Below are positions 1 to 6,706 of a DNA stretch of 18,299 nucleotides, piece by piece. The notes beneath the pieces are model-generated. The model saw only the letters and a list, made by a program, of their open reading frames with translations. It was not told the DNA's origin and did no database searches. Both the position numbers and the translations under genes were made by a program. This DNA comes from Synechococcaceae bacterium WB4_1_0192. Its GTDB lineage: Bacteria; Cyanobacteriota; Cyanobacteriia; PCC-6307; Cyanobiaceae. Location: the NCBI GenBank assembly GCA_009926195.1, contig RFPK01000013.1:1-18299 (forward strand). Direction: 5' to 3'. Each line of letters begins with the position of its first letter. The stretch's first letter is position 1.

Positions 1-59
1 CGCCAGAGCAGCAGCCGCAGGGCTGCCCAGCAGCCGGCCAGAACACCGCGCCAGCCGGA
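1..59. repeat. 59-bp exact direct repeat, copy at window edge
   Basis: Positions 1-59 are identical to 797-855; the match breaks at 60/856 and could extend beyond the window on the left. The two copies are 796 bases apart, not a multiple of three, so within the same reading frame they encode different peptides. The internal copy reads as normal glycosyltransferase sequence just before a hydrophobic RPDVVLIYAYSPS stretch. The edge copy reads as an Ala/Gly-rich tail with no family resemblance that I can see. A repeat that starts at the first base of the window is typical of a contig end. Confidence 0.9.
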
Positions 60-1086
60 TCGCACGGGCCAGGGCCCGCGACTGCCCGGCGGGGAACACC
101 CAGCCCTGGTTCTCAGACAGGACCAGGTCATGGCGGCAGCTGACCCGATCGCTCACGATCACCCGCACGCCCTGGCTGAGGGCCTCATTCACCACCAGCC
201 CCCACACCTCCCCCTGCACCGACGGGAGCACAAGCAGATCGATCTGGCGGTAGAAGGCCGGCAGCTCGCTCTGGTTCAGGAAACCCCGGAAATCCACCCG
301 TGGCAGCAGGGATTCGATGGCCTGCTGGCACGGGATCAGCAGGGGACCATCACCGGCAGCGGCGAAAGCCAGACGGTCGCGCTCCAGCGGGCTGAGGTGG
401 GCCAGAGCCCTGGCGATGATCAGCGGATCCTTCACCGGCGTGAACTTGCCCACGAACCCCAGCCGCAACTGCCGCTGCTGCGGTGGTTCAAGGGTGACCT
501 GCGGCGGAATCACCGTTTGATCGACGGCGTAAGGCACGGTGTGCAGCCGGGCCGGCGGCACCCCCAGCCGCAGGAAATGTCGGTAGGACTCGGCACCGAT
601 GGGCAGGATCCAGCGGCAGCGGCGGTAGTAGGCGGCCAGCACCTGATCGCGCAGCCAGCTTTTGAGGGCAGCACGGCTGTAGGCCTCATCAGACGTATCC
701 GCGCGCAGCAGAATCGGCACCCGGGCCAGGGCCAGCAACAGCGAGGCGGTGCTGATGAAACTGGGGCTGTAGGCATAGATCAGCACGACATCAGGGCGCC
801 AGAGCAGCAGCCGCAGGGCTGCCCAGCAGCCGGCCAGAACACCGCGCCAGCCGGACAGCGCCGCCAGGGGCCAGCGGGTCAGGGCCGTGCGCTCATAACC
901 GCTGGAGAGATCGCAGTCCCAGGCGAAGGCCAGGCCGAAATCCGGGTCGTAACTGGGGACTGACACACCATGCAGGCAGCCGACGAACACACGGCTGCGC
1001 CAGCCCGGCGTGGTGGCCAACCCCCGGAACACAGGAACGAAGTACTGGACCGGATGCGTGGTCAGGATCGCGAGGCGCCGCTCCAT
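1..1086 (-). CDS. GT4-like glycosyltransferase, 3' end cut by window
   Basis: Probably transfers a sugar from a nucleotide donor onto a lipid-linked or surface glycan in the cytoplasm. The 362 visible codons are open with no stop before the window edge. The N-terminus has the THPVQYFVPVFRGLA pattern common in GT4 enzymes, and residues 293-301 hold the donor-binding pair Glu-x7-Glu in EVWGLVVNEALSQG. The ATG shares its A with the TGA of the SGNH gene upstream (TGATG), which supports the start and suggests coupled translation; no good Shine-Dalgarno is visible. It is the last visible gene of a minus-strand chain starting with a sugar transferase. The last 20 codons (positions 1-59) are suspicious: they exactly repeat 797-855 in another frame, so the real C-terminus may not be shown here. 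The family is fairly sure, the substrate unknown. Confidence 0.85.
   Translation of the reverse strand, partial: MERRLAILTTHPVQYFVPVFRGLATTPGWRSRVFVGCLHGVSVPSYDPDFGLAFAWDCDLSSGYERTALTRWPLAALSGWRGVLAGCWAALRLLLWRPDVVLIYAYSPSFISTASLLLALARVPILLRADTSDEAYSRAALKSWLRDQVLAAYYRRCRWILPIGAESYRHFLRLGVPPARLHTVPYAVDQTVIPPQVTLEPPQQRQLRLGFVGKFTPVKDPLIIARALAHLSPLERDRLAFAAAGDGPLLIPCQQAIESLLPRVDFRGFLNQSELPAFYRQIDLLVLPSVQGEVWGLVVNEALSQGVRVIVSDRVSCRHDLVLSENQGWVFPAGQSRALARAIRLARCSGRLLGSPAAAALA
797..855. repeat. 59-bp exact direct repeat, internal copy
   Basis: This is the internal partner of the repeat at 1-59. On the minus strand it lies in the first third of the glycosyltransferase gene and encodes GWRGVLAGCWAALRLLLW, a plausible helix before the RPDVVLIY strand. 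It therefore looks like the original copy. Confidence 0.9.
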
Positions 1087-2210
1087 CACAACCGGCACAA
1101 CCAGGGGGTGATGGCGGAAGCAGCCAGGCGATGCCCGTTGGCGTTCCAGTGGCCTTCGCCAGGGGCCTGGCCGGCAAAGCCGTGCAGGGTGAGGCCCTGC
1201 CGATCAGCCTGGCGCTGCAGCAGGGGCGCCAGCGCCAGATAGGGAATCCCCCGTGCCGCCAGCAACTGCTGCAGACGCCGCTCCTGCTCAAACGGATCAG
1301 CGGGGCGCTGCCGGGCACGGGGCCAGAGCTGATCCGGGCTGCTGGCACTCGCCACAACAAGGCGGGCACCGCTGGCCCGCACATCGCGATCCAGGGCGGA
1401 GATCAGGGCGGCGGTGACCGCCCAGGCCTGGGCGGACGCCGGGGGCGTGGCTGGCGGCGGCTGGCCGGGCAACACCTGGCGCGGCTTGTTCGGCCGGTTG
1501 ACCAGACGGTTCTTCACCTCATTGAGCAGCTGGAGCAGGCGGCTGTGATTCATCAGGCCCTCCAGCAGCTGGCCCGGTGGAGATGTGCGCCAGCGATACG
1601 CGGGGGTCTGGCGAAAGCTGTTGTCCACCACCAGCTCGCCGCCGGCAGACAGCCGCGCCACCGGGCGATCTGACCGCGAGCGCGGCTCGTTGTCCTGAAA
1701 ATCGTTGCCTGGGTAAACCAGCAACAGCACCAGATCCGGCCGGTAGGCGCGAGCCAGATGACGCCAGGTGAGCCATTCCTGGGCTGTGCCATAGCCACCG
1801 ACACCGAAATTCAGCACCTCCACACCGGCGCGATGCCCGGCCATCAGCGGGCAGTGGCGGGCGGAGGCCAGTTGCCTCTGAAGCTGGCCAATCAGCGTGA
1901 GGGGCTCATCCACCTGGAGCGCCTCGGTGAAGGAATCGCCGAGCACGGCCAGGCGCAGCCTGCCGGCGGTGGGCGCCAGGTCCGTGCTGGCACCCCGGAA
2001 CCCTTCGGCATTGATGCGCACGTGGCCGCGTCCTTCCCGGGTCCAGAGCCCTGCAGCACCGGGCCTGAGCCCATAGCCACGATCAGCATCGATCCTGTAG
2101 AAGGCGGGATAGTCGACACCAACAACACGCAACAGGAGTTCAGCCGCTCCTGCCGACACGATCAGCCCCACGGTGAGGGCCATCAGGTTGCTGAGCCAGG
2201 GCTGTTTCAT
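1086..2210 (-). CDS. Membrane-anchored SGNH/GDSL-type hydrolase
   Basis: Probably an esterase or acyltransferase-like enzyme acting on a glycan outside the inner membrane. From the ATG at 2210 the product has 374 residues. One hydrophobic segment lies at about residues 5-29. GDSFTEA at about 91-97 supplies the nucleophile Ser, NFGVGGYGTAQE at about 134-145 the block II Gly, PGND at about 167-170 the block III Asn, and HWNANGH near 354-360 the catalytic His. The residue two before that His is Glu, where related DxHW proteins have Asp. The start at 2210 is preferred because it makes an ATGA overlap with the gene upstream; an in-frame ATG at 2219 would add three residues. The stop shares a base with the next glycosyltransferase. 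Family clear, substrate unknown. Confidence 0.85.
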   Translation of the reverse strand: MKQPWLSNLMALTVGLIVSAGAAELLLRVVGVDYPAFYRIDADRGYGLRPGAAGLWTREGRGHVRINAEGFRGASTDLAPTAGRLRLAVLGDSFTEALQVDEPLTLIGQLQRQLASARHCPLMAGHRAGVEVLNFGVGGYGTAQEWLTWRHLARAYRPDLVLLLVYPGNDFQDNEPRSRSDRPVARLSAGGELVVDNSFRQTPAYRWRTSPPGQLLEGLMNHSRLLQLLNEVKNRLVNRPNKPRQVLPGQPPPATPPASAQAWAVTAALISALDRDVRASGARLVVASASSPDQLWPRARQRPADPFEQERRLQQLLAARGIPYLALAPLLQRQADRQGLTLHGFAGQAPGEGHWNANGHRLAASAITPWLCRL

Positions 2211-3511
2211 CGCCGCCATGCTGCCGGAACGCCGAGCAGCAGCAGCGACGTGGCGAGCAGGCGCAGGTCAAGCAGCAGCGAATGGTTGCGCAGGTAATAG
2301 AGGTCACGGGCCAGCTCCCAGGCCAGGGTGTCGGGCTCCTCAGGGGGAGGCCCGATGATGCGCCCCCAGCCGGTCATGCCGGGCCGCATCCACTGGCGCA
2401 GGTCCGCGCCGGGGAAGCGGGCCTCCAGCAGAGCCATCGCCTCGGGACTGAGGGGGCGCGGCCCGACCAGACTCATCTCGCCGCACCAGACATTGATCAA
2501 CTGGGGCAGAGCGCTGAAGCGACCCGAACCGGCCAGGCGGATGCGCACGAAGGGCTGACCATCACGACCGCAGCAGACATCGCGATGCAGGCGCAGCCGC
2601 AGCAGCGCCAGCGGGGCCAGCACCAGCAGCAGCAGTCCACTGCCGAACAGATCACCGAGCCGCTTGAGCCGCGCCGCCGGACCGCTGCGGGCATGGCTGA
2701 AGGCATCGACACGTTCGGCCCAGGCGCTGGCCAGCAGCTCGGGTGGCAGGCGCTGCAGAAAGGCCTCCGCCCAGCCGGCCAGCGAGAGCAGGCGCACGCC
2801 CTGCTGTTGCCAGGCCAGCAGGATGGCGCGGTCGGCAGCACTGGGCTGGTGCTGCAGGCCGAGGGCCACACCATCAAGAGCCAGCCAACCGGGCAAGGCA
2901 CTGGGCAGCGGCGGCATCGCCTGCGAAGCGCGCCACTCAATGCCGCAGGGGATGGCACAACCGCCGATCTCGATCGCCGTCGACAACGCCCGACGCTCCT
3001 CCGGGGCAGCGATCAGCAACCATTGCTGCTGGGGTTTCCAGAGATGGGCCGTGCTCTGGCCCAGGCGCAGCAACAGGTTGGAGGCCAGACCCAGACCAAG
3101 AACAGGCAACAGGAAAGCCCGGCTCATCGTGGCTTCGAGCTGCTGGCCGCGTAGCAGCTGGAAGGCCGCCGCCAGGGCCACCAGCAGCAGCGCCGCCGCC
3201 AGGCAATTGCGCAACTGCCTGGCCAGATTCAGCTGATGGCGGGACAGAGCCGTGTAGGTGCCCAGCAGGTAATGGATCAACAACCAGCCCAGGATCAGGC
3301 CCAGCGGACCACCACTGAGCAACGGCCACTGGCCGAACCGCCAGCCGTATACGGCGCACCAGCTCAAGGCCAGCAACAGACCATCACTGACAACAGCGCG
3401 CAGGACCTGGCGGGAACGGGAGGAGGCGGCCAACGCACCGCCCGCAGCCGGGCGCGCAACTGCCTGGAGTATCGCGCCATGGCGCAGCACAGAATGCTGG
3501 GGTTGGCGCAA
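2207..3511 (-). CDS. Degenerate polyisoprenyl-phosphate sugar transferase
   Basis: A 434-residue relative of WbaP/WcaJ-type transferases, which load the first sugar phosphate onto undecaprenyl phosphate. Hydrophobic segments lie near residues 36-58, 65-86, 103-121 and 132-150, followed by a Rossmann-like middle part and a C-terminal sugar-transferase domain from about 280. The domain keeps RLKRLGDLFGSG, LPQLINVWCGEMSLVGPRP (335-353), RPGMTGWGRI and DLYYLRN. It has lost the KxRSM motif and the stretch leading to the catalytic Asp-Glu: where families have DELPQ it has SALPQ (333-337). Against the divergent neighbour about 38 residues are missing. This suggests a regulatory or partner role, or early decay, although the frame is intact. 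The TTG start at 3511 leaves only 13 bases to the divergent gene; a GTG at 3490 or a TTG at 3433 are alternatives. Confidence 0.8.
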   Translation of the reverse strand: MRQPQHSVLRHGAILQAVARPAAGGALAASSRSRQVLRAVVSDGLLLALSWCAVYGWRFGQWPLLSGGPLGLILGWLLIHYLLGTYTALSRHQLNLARQLRNCLAAALLLVALAAAFQLLRGQQLEATMSRAFLLPVLGLGLASNLLLRLGQSTAHLWKPQQQWLLIAAPEERRALSTAIEIGGCAIPCGIEWRASQAMPPLPSALPGWLALDGVALGLQHQPSAADRAILLAWQQQGVRLLSLAGWAEAFLQRLPPELLASAWAERVDAFSHARSGPAARLKRLGDLFGSGLLLLVLAPLALLRLRLHRDVCCGRDGQPFVRIRLAGSGRFSALPQLINVWCGEMSLVGPRPLSPEAMALLEARFPGADLRQWMRPGMTGWGRIIGPPPEEPDTLAWELARDLYYLRNHSLLLDLRLLATSLLLLGVPAAWRR

Positions 3512-3522
3512 CCTGGATCCAG
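3501..3522. promoter_or_regulatory. Adjacent dyad elements at divergent start sites
   Basis: Two small inverted repeats lie side by side: GGTTG-GCG-CAACC at 3501-3513 and the perfect 10-bp palindrome CTGGATCCAG at 3513-3522. They sit between, and partly over, the start codons of the two divergent sugar transferase genes. They could be an operator or simply chance; no -35/-10 pair is obvious. Confidence 0.3.
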
Positions 3523-3524
3523 CG

Positions 3525-4937
3525 ATGTGGTGGCGATCCCCCTGGCTGCGGCGCCGCGGACTGCTGATCGGTCTAGCCGGATTTGATGCGCTCAGCCTGG
3601 TACTGGCCTACAACCTGGCTTATCAGCAGCGGTTCGGGGCCTGGCCGGGGCTGAGCAACGCCGTGCTGGGGCTGATGGCGCTCTGGCTGGGTGCGTCCTA
3701 TCTGCTGGGTCGCTATTCGCGGCCCCGACGCCGACGCGGTGTGGCGCTGGTGACGCTGAGCAGCGGACTGGTGGCGCTGCTGGTTCTGGCTGTGGTCGGT
3801 GGCCTGGGCTGGGGCCTGGATGTGGACGATCCCCGCACGCTGCGGAGCTTCGCGCTGCCGATGGTGGGGGCCAGCGCCCTGCTGTCGGCCCTGGCGCAGA
3901 TCTGGGCCCATGGCGTGCTGACACGCCCGCAGCACTGGATCCTGATCGGCAGCGGCGCCGAACTGGCCGTGATCACCGAGGAGATCGCCCGCGACGGCCT
4001 CAGCCAGCAGCTGCAGCTCACCCTCGTGAACAGCGATCAGGCACACGGCAGCGACCTGGCGGCGCTGGCCTCGGCCAGCAGCGGCATCGCCGTGAGCGAA
4101 CAGGAGAAGCTGGATGAGGCGACCCTGCAACGGCTGCTGGCACTGCGGGGCGGCGGCACGCGGCTGGTGAGCCTGCTGAACTGGGCTGAACAGGTGCTGC
4201 AACGGGTGCCGCCGGAACTGTTCACCAGCCGCTGGCTGGTCCAGGCCGAGGGGTTCGAACTGCAGCCGGATCGCTTCGGCTGGCGGCTGAAACGGCTGGG
4301 AGATGTTCTGGTGGCTGGGTTGCTGCTCCTGGCGACCCTGCCGCTACTGGCGCTGGCGGCCCTGCTGGTGCGCCTGGAGGACGGTGGCCCGGTGCTCTAC
4401 GGCCAGGTGCGCAGCGGTCTCTACGGCGACCCGATCCGTATCAGCAAGCTGCGCAGCATGCGCGTGGATGCGGAAGCGCAGGGCATCCGCTGGGCCAGTG
4501 CCGGCGACGCACGCGTGACGCGGGTGGGACGTTGGCTGCGACGGCTGCGGATCGATGAACTGCCGCAGCTGCTGAGCGTGCTGCGGGGCGAGATGAGCCT
4601 GATCGGCCCCAGGCCCGAGCGGCCTGAACTGGAGGAGCAGCTGGAGCAGGCCATTCCCCACTACCGGGTGCGGCACTGGATCCGGCCAGGCCTGAGCGGC
4701 TGGGCCCAGGTGTGCCATCCCTACGGGGCCAGCGTGGCCGACAGCCGCCGCAAACTCAGCTACGACCTCTACTACCTGCGCAACGCCAGCCTGCCGCTGG
4801 ATCTGCTGATCCTGTTCAAGACCCTGCGGCTGGTGCTGGGCGGCCAGGGTGCCGAACCAGCCGAGGTGGTGCTCAGAGAGCCGCCAGCACAGCCTGCAGC
4901 TGGGCCCGGGTCGCAGCGGCCGTCGCCGCCCAGCTGA
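3525..4937 (+). CDS. Polyprenyl glycosylphosphotransferase, intact
   Basis: Transfers a sugar 1-phosphate from UDP-sugar to undecaprenyl phosphate at the inner membrane, the first step of exopolysaccharide or O-antigen repeat assembly. The 470-residue size suits the long WbaP/WcaJ-like class. Hydrophobic segments are near residues 12-32, 45-63, 79-98 and 108-125; a Rossmann-like part with WILIGSGAE starts at 138; a further hydrophobic segment (about 260-283) opens the catalytic domain. Key motifs are KLRSM (308-312), DELPQ with the catalytic Asp344-Glu345, GEMSLIGPRP (355-364), RPGLSGWAQV (387-396) and DLYYLRN. The ATG at 3525 fits the family; its Shine-Dalgarno is weak. The last 65 bases overlap the convergent glycosyltransferase gene, and the Pro-rich tail after residue 440 lies in that overlap. 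The sugar is not predictable. Confidence 0.92.
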   Translation: MWWRSPWLRRRGLLIGLAGFDALSLVLAYNLAYQQRFGAWPGLSNAVLGLMALWLGASYLLGRYSRPRRRRGVALVTLSSGLVALLVLAVVGGLGWGLDVDDPRTLRSFALPMVGASALLSALAQIWAHGVLTRPQHWILIGSGAELAVITEEIARDGLSQQLQLTLVNSDQAHGSDLAALASASSGIAVSEQEKLDEATLQRLLALRGGGTRLVSLLNWAEQVLQRVPPELFTSRWLVQAEGFELQPDRFGWRLKRLGDVLVAGLLLLATLPLLALAALLVRLEDGGPVLYGQVRSGLYGDPIRISKLRSMRVDAEAQGIRWASAGDARVTRVGRWLRRLRIDELPQLLSVLRGEMSLIGPRPERPELEEQLEQAIPHYRVRHWIRPGLSGWAQVCHPYGASVADSRRKLSYDLYYLRNASLPLDLLILFKTLRLVLGGQGAEPAEVVLREPPAQPAAGPGSQRPSPPS

Positions 4938-5931
4938 ACCGGGCCGCACGGGCCAGCCCCTGGCGGCGGCACTGTTCCCGCAGGCCTGGCTGCTCCAGCA
5001 GATCGACCATGGCCTGGCTCAGGGCCGCGGTGTCGCGAGGATCCACCAGCAGGGCCGCCTCGGCCGCCACCTCCTGCGTACCGGAGCCCAGGCTGGTGAT
5101 CACCGGTGTGCCGCAGGCCATCGCCTCCAGCACCGGCAGCCCAAAGCCCTCCCAGAGGCTCGGGTACACCAGGGCCTGGGCACCGCGGTAAAGATCGGGC
5201 AAGGCGGCGGCGGGCACATAGGCCCGGAACTCCACCCGCTCCTGTAGCCCCAGCTCCAGAACCAGCGCCCGGAGCCGCGGCGTCTCCGTAGCATGGGGCT
5301 TGCCCGCCAGCACCAGCCGCAGCTCGCCATGGCGCGGGGCGATGCGGGCGAAGGCCTCGATCAGGCGCTGCACGTTCTTGTGGGGATAGGCCTGGCCCAC
5401 ATGCAGCAGATAGGGATGAGGCCCGGCTCCGGGCCGCACCGGCTCTGGCCCTGGCTCTGGCCGGAACAGGGCCGTGTCGTAGCCCAGGGGCGTGACGGTG
5501 ATGCGTGAATCCGGCACGCCGGTGCAGCGCTGGATTTCGGCGGCCGTGAACTGGGAGTTGGTGAGGATGTGGCAGCAGCTGCGCAGCAGCGGCGGCACCC
5601 AGCGGCGGAAGTAGAGGCTCTGCAGCGAGAGCTCCGGATGGCTGATCGGCCGCAGGTCGTGCACCATCACCACCTGGGGAATCCGCTGCGGCCCGAGGTA
5701 ACCCTCCGGCGCCGGCGTGAAGATCAGCGAGGCCCTGTGGCGGCGGGCCAGCCGCGGCAGGGTCAGCTGGGTCCAGGCCAGCCGCCTGAGGCGTTGGCCG
5801 CCGCCGCCCTCCTCGCCACCGGGCAGAAGCACATGGGGCAGCTCCTGCAGCGCCGGCAGCACCGCATTGGCATACACGCCGATCCCCGTGGGCTGGCGCA
5901 GCACCGGGCGGTAGTTGAGCAGCAGGGTCAT
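4873..5931 (-). CDS. GT4 family glycosyltransferase
   Basis: Retaining GT-B glycosyltransferase, probably adding mannose or a similar hexose to a lipid-linked glycan. The 352 residues match the family. It shows GIGVYANAVLPAL (16-28) in the N-terminal domain, VMVHDLRPISHP (88-99), LTNSQFTAAEI (123-133), the donor-side LLHVGQAYPHKNVQRLIEAF (175-194), and EGFGLPVLEAMACGTPVI with Glu261 and Glu269 as the E-x7-E pair. A Pro/Glu-rich linker PEPGPEPVRPG (158-168) joins the domains. The ATG at 5931 lies 10 bases after the GT2 stop, so the two genes are probably one transcript. Its 3' end overlaps the convergent sugar transferase gene by 65 bases. Confidence 0.92.
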   Translation of the reverse strand: MTLLLNYRPVLRQPTGIGVYANAVLPALQELPHVLLPGGEEGGGGQRLRRLAWTQLTLPRLARRHRASLIFTPAPEGYLGPQRIPQVVMVHDLRPISHPELSLQSLYFRRWVPPLLRSCCHILTNSQFTAAEIQRCTGVPDSRITVTPLGYDTALFRPEPGPEPVRPGAGPHPYLLHVGQAYPHKNVQRLIEAFARIAPRHGELRLVLAGKPHATETPRLRALVLELGLQERVEFRAYVPAAALPDLYRGAQALVYPSLWEGFGLPVLEAMACGTPVITSLGSGTQEVAAEAALLVDPRDTAALSQAMVDLLEQPGLREQCRRQGLARAARFSWAATAAATRAQLQAVLAAL

Positions 5932-5941
5932 GGGGAATCGC

Positions 5942-6706
5942 TCAGGCCAGGCCGATCAGGCGCCGGCGGCCATATTTGGTCCAGTTGAGCGCCCAGCAGG
6001 CGGCGCTGATCGGAGCACCGAGGTGGCGGCGCTGCGCCCGGAAGGTTTCGGCGTACACCTGAGCGATGCGGGTGTGGCTGACGCCCGCCTGCACCACCCG
6101 CAGGATCGGATCACTGCTATGCACGGTGCGCAGCTGCGGCGGCAGCCGCAGGAACCACTCGTAATCACCACAGATGCGGAAGCCGGTGTCGAACCGGCCC
6201 ACGCGCTCGAACAGCTCGCGGCGCACCAGCATGCCCGGGTGGGCGATGTTCATCGACTGGCGCATGCGCTGCCACTGCCAGCCCGAACCCCAGTGCCGCA
6301 GGAAGCGGCCGTCGGCGGCGCAGTAGGCGTTGCGGGCCGTGATCAGATCCGCGCCGGTGCCGGTGAGGCCGGCGATGCGGCCGAGGCTGTCGGCATCGAT
6401 GAAGGTGTCGTCAGCCCCGATGAAACTCAGATAGCTGCCGCGGGCCAGGCTGAGGCCGCGGTTCCAGGCGTCGTAGATGCCGGTGTCAGGTTCACTGCTC
6501 CAGTGCAGCCGGGACGCGGCATCGGGCAGACGCCGCTGGAAGGTGTGCACCAGCTCCGCCGTGCCATCGCGGGAGGCGTTATCGAGCAGGAGCAGCTCCC
6601 AGTCGCGAAAGCTCTGAGCGGCCAGGCTCTCCAGGAACTGCGCCAGCTGGGGAGCACAGTTCCAGCTGGCCACCAGGATCGACAGGCGCGGCGCGGTGAC
6701 GCTCAA
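5942..6706 (-). CDS. GT2 family glycosyltransferase
   Basis: Inverting GT-A glycosyltransferase of 254 residues, probably elongating a surface glycan. It has the opening LSILVASWNCAPQLAQFLES (8-27), LLLDNASRDGT (39-49), SEPDTGIYDAWNRGL (71-85), the metal-binding FIGADD (95-100), and a late CGDYEWFLRL motif typical of GT2 acceptor-side helices. No transmembrane segment is evident. The start codon is TTG at 6706, overlapping the hisS-remnant stop as TTGA. An AGGAGG Shine-Dalgarno at 6714-6719, seven bases upstream, strongly supports this unusual start. The GT4 gene follows 10 bases downstream. Confidence 0.92.
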   Translation of the reverse strand: MSVTAPRLSILVASWNCAPQLAQFLESLAAQSFRDWELLLLDNASRDGTAELVHTFQRRLPDAASRLHWSSEPDTGIYDAWNRGLSLARGSYLSFIGADDTFIDADSLGRIAGLTGTGADLITARNAYCAADGRFLRHWGSGWQWQRMRQSMNIAHPGMLVRRELFERVGRFDTGFRICGDYEWFLRLPPQLRTVHSSDPILRVVQAGVSHTRIAQVYAETFRAQRRHLGAPISAACWALNWTKYGRRRLIGLA

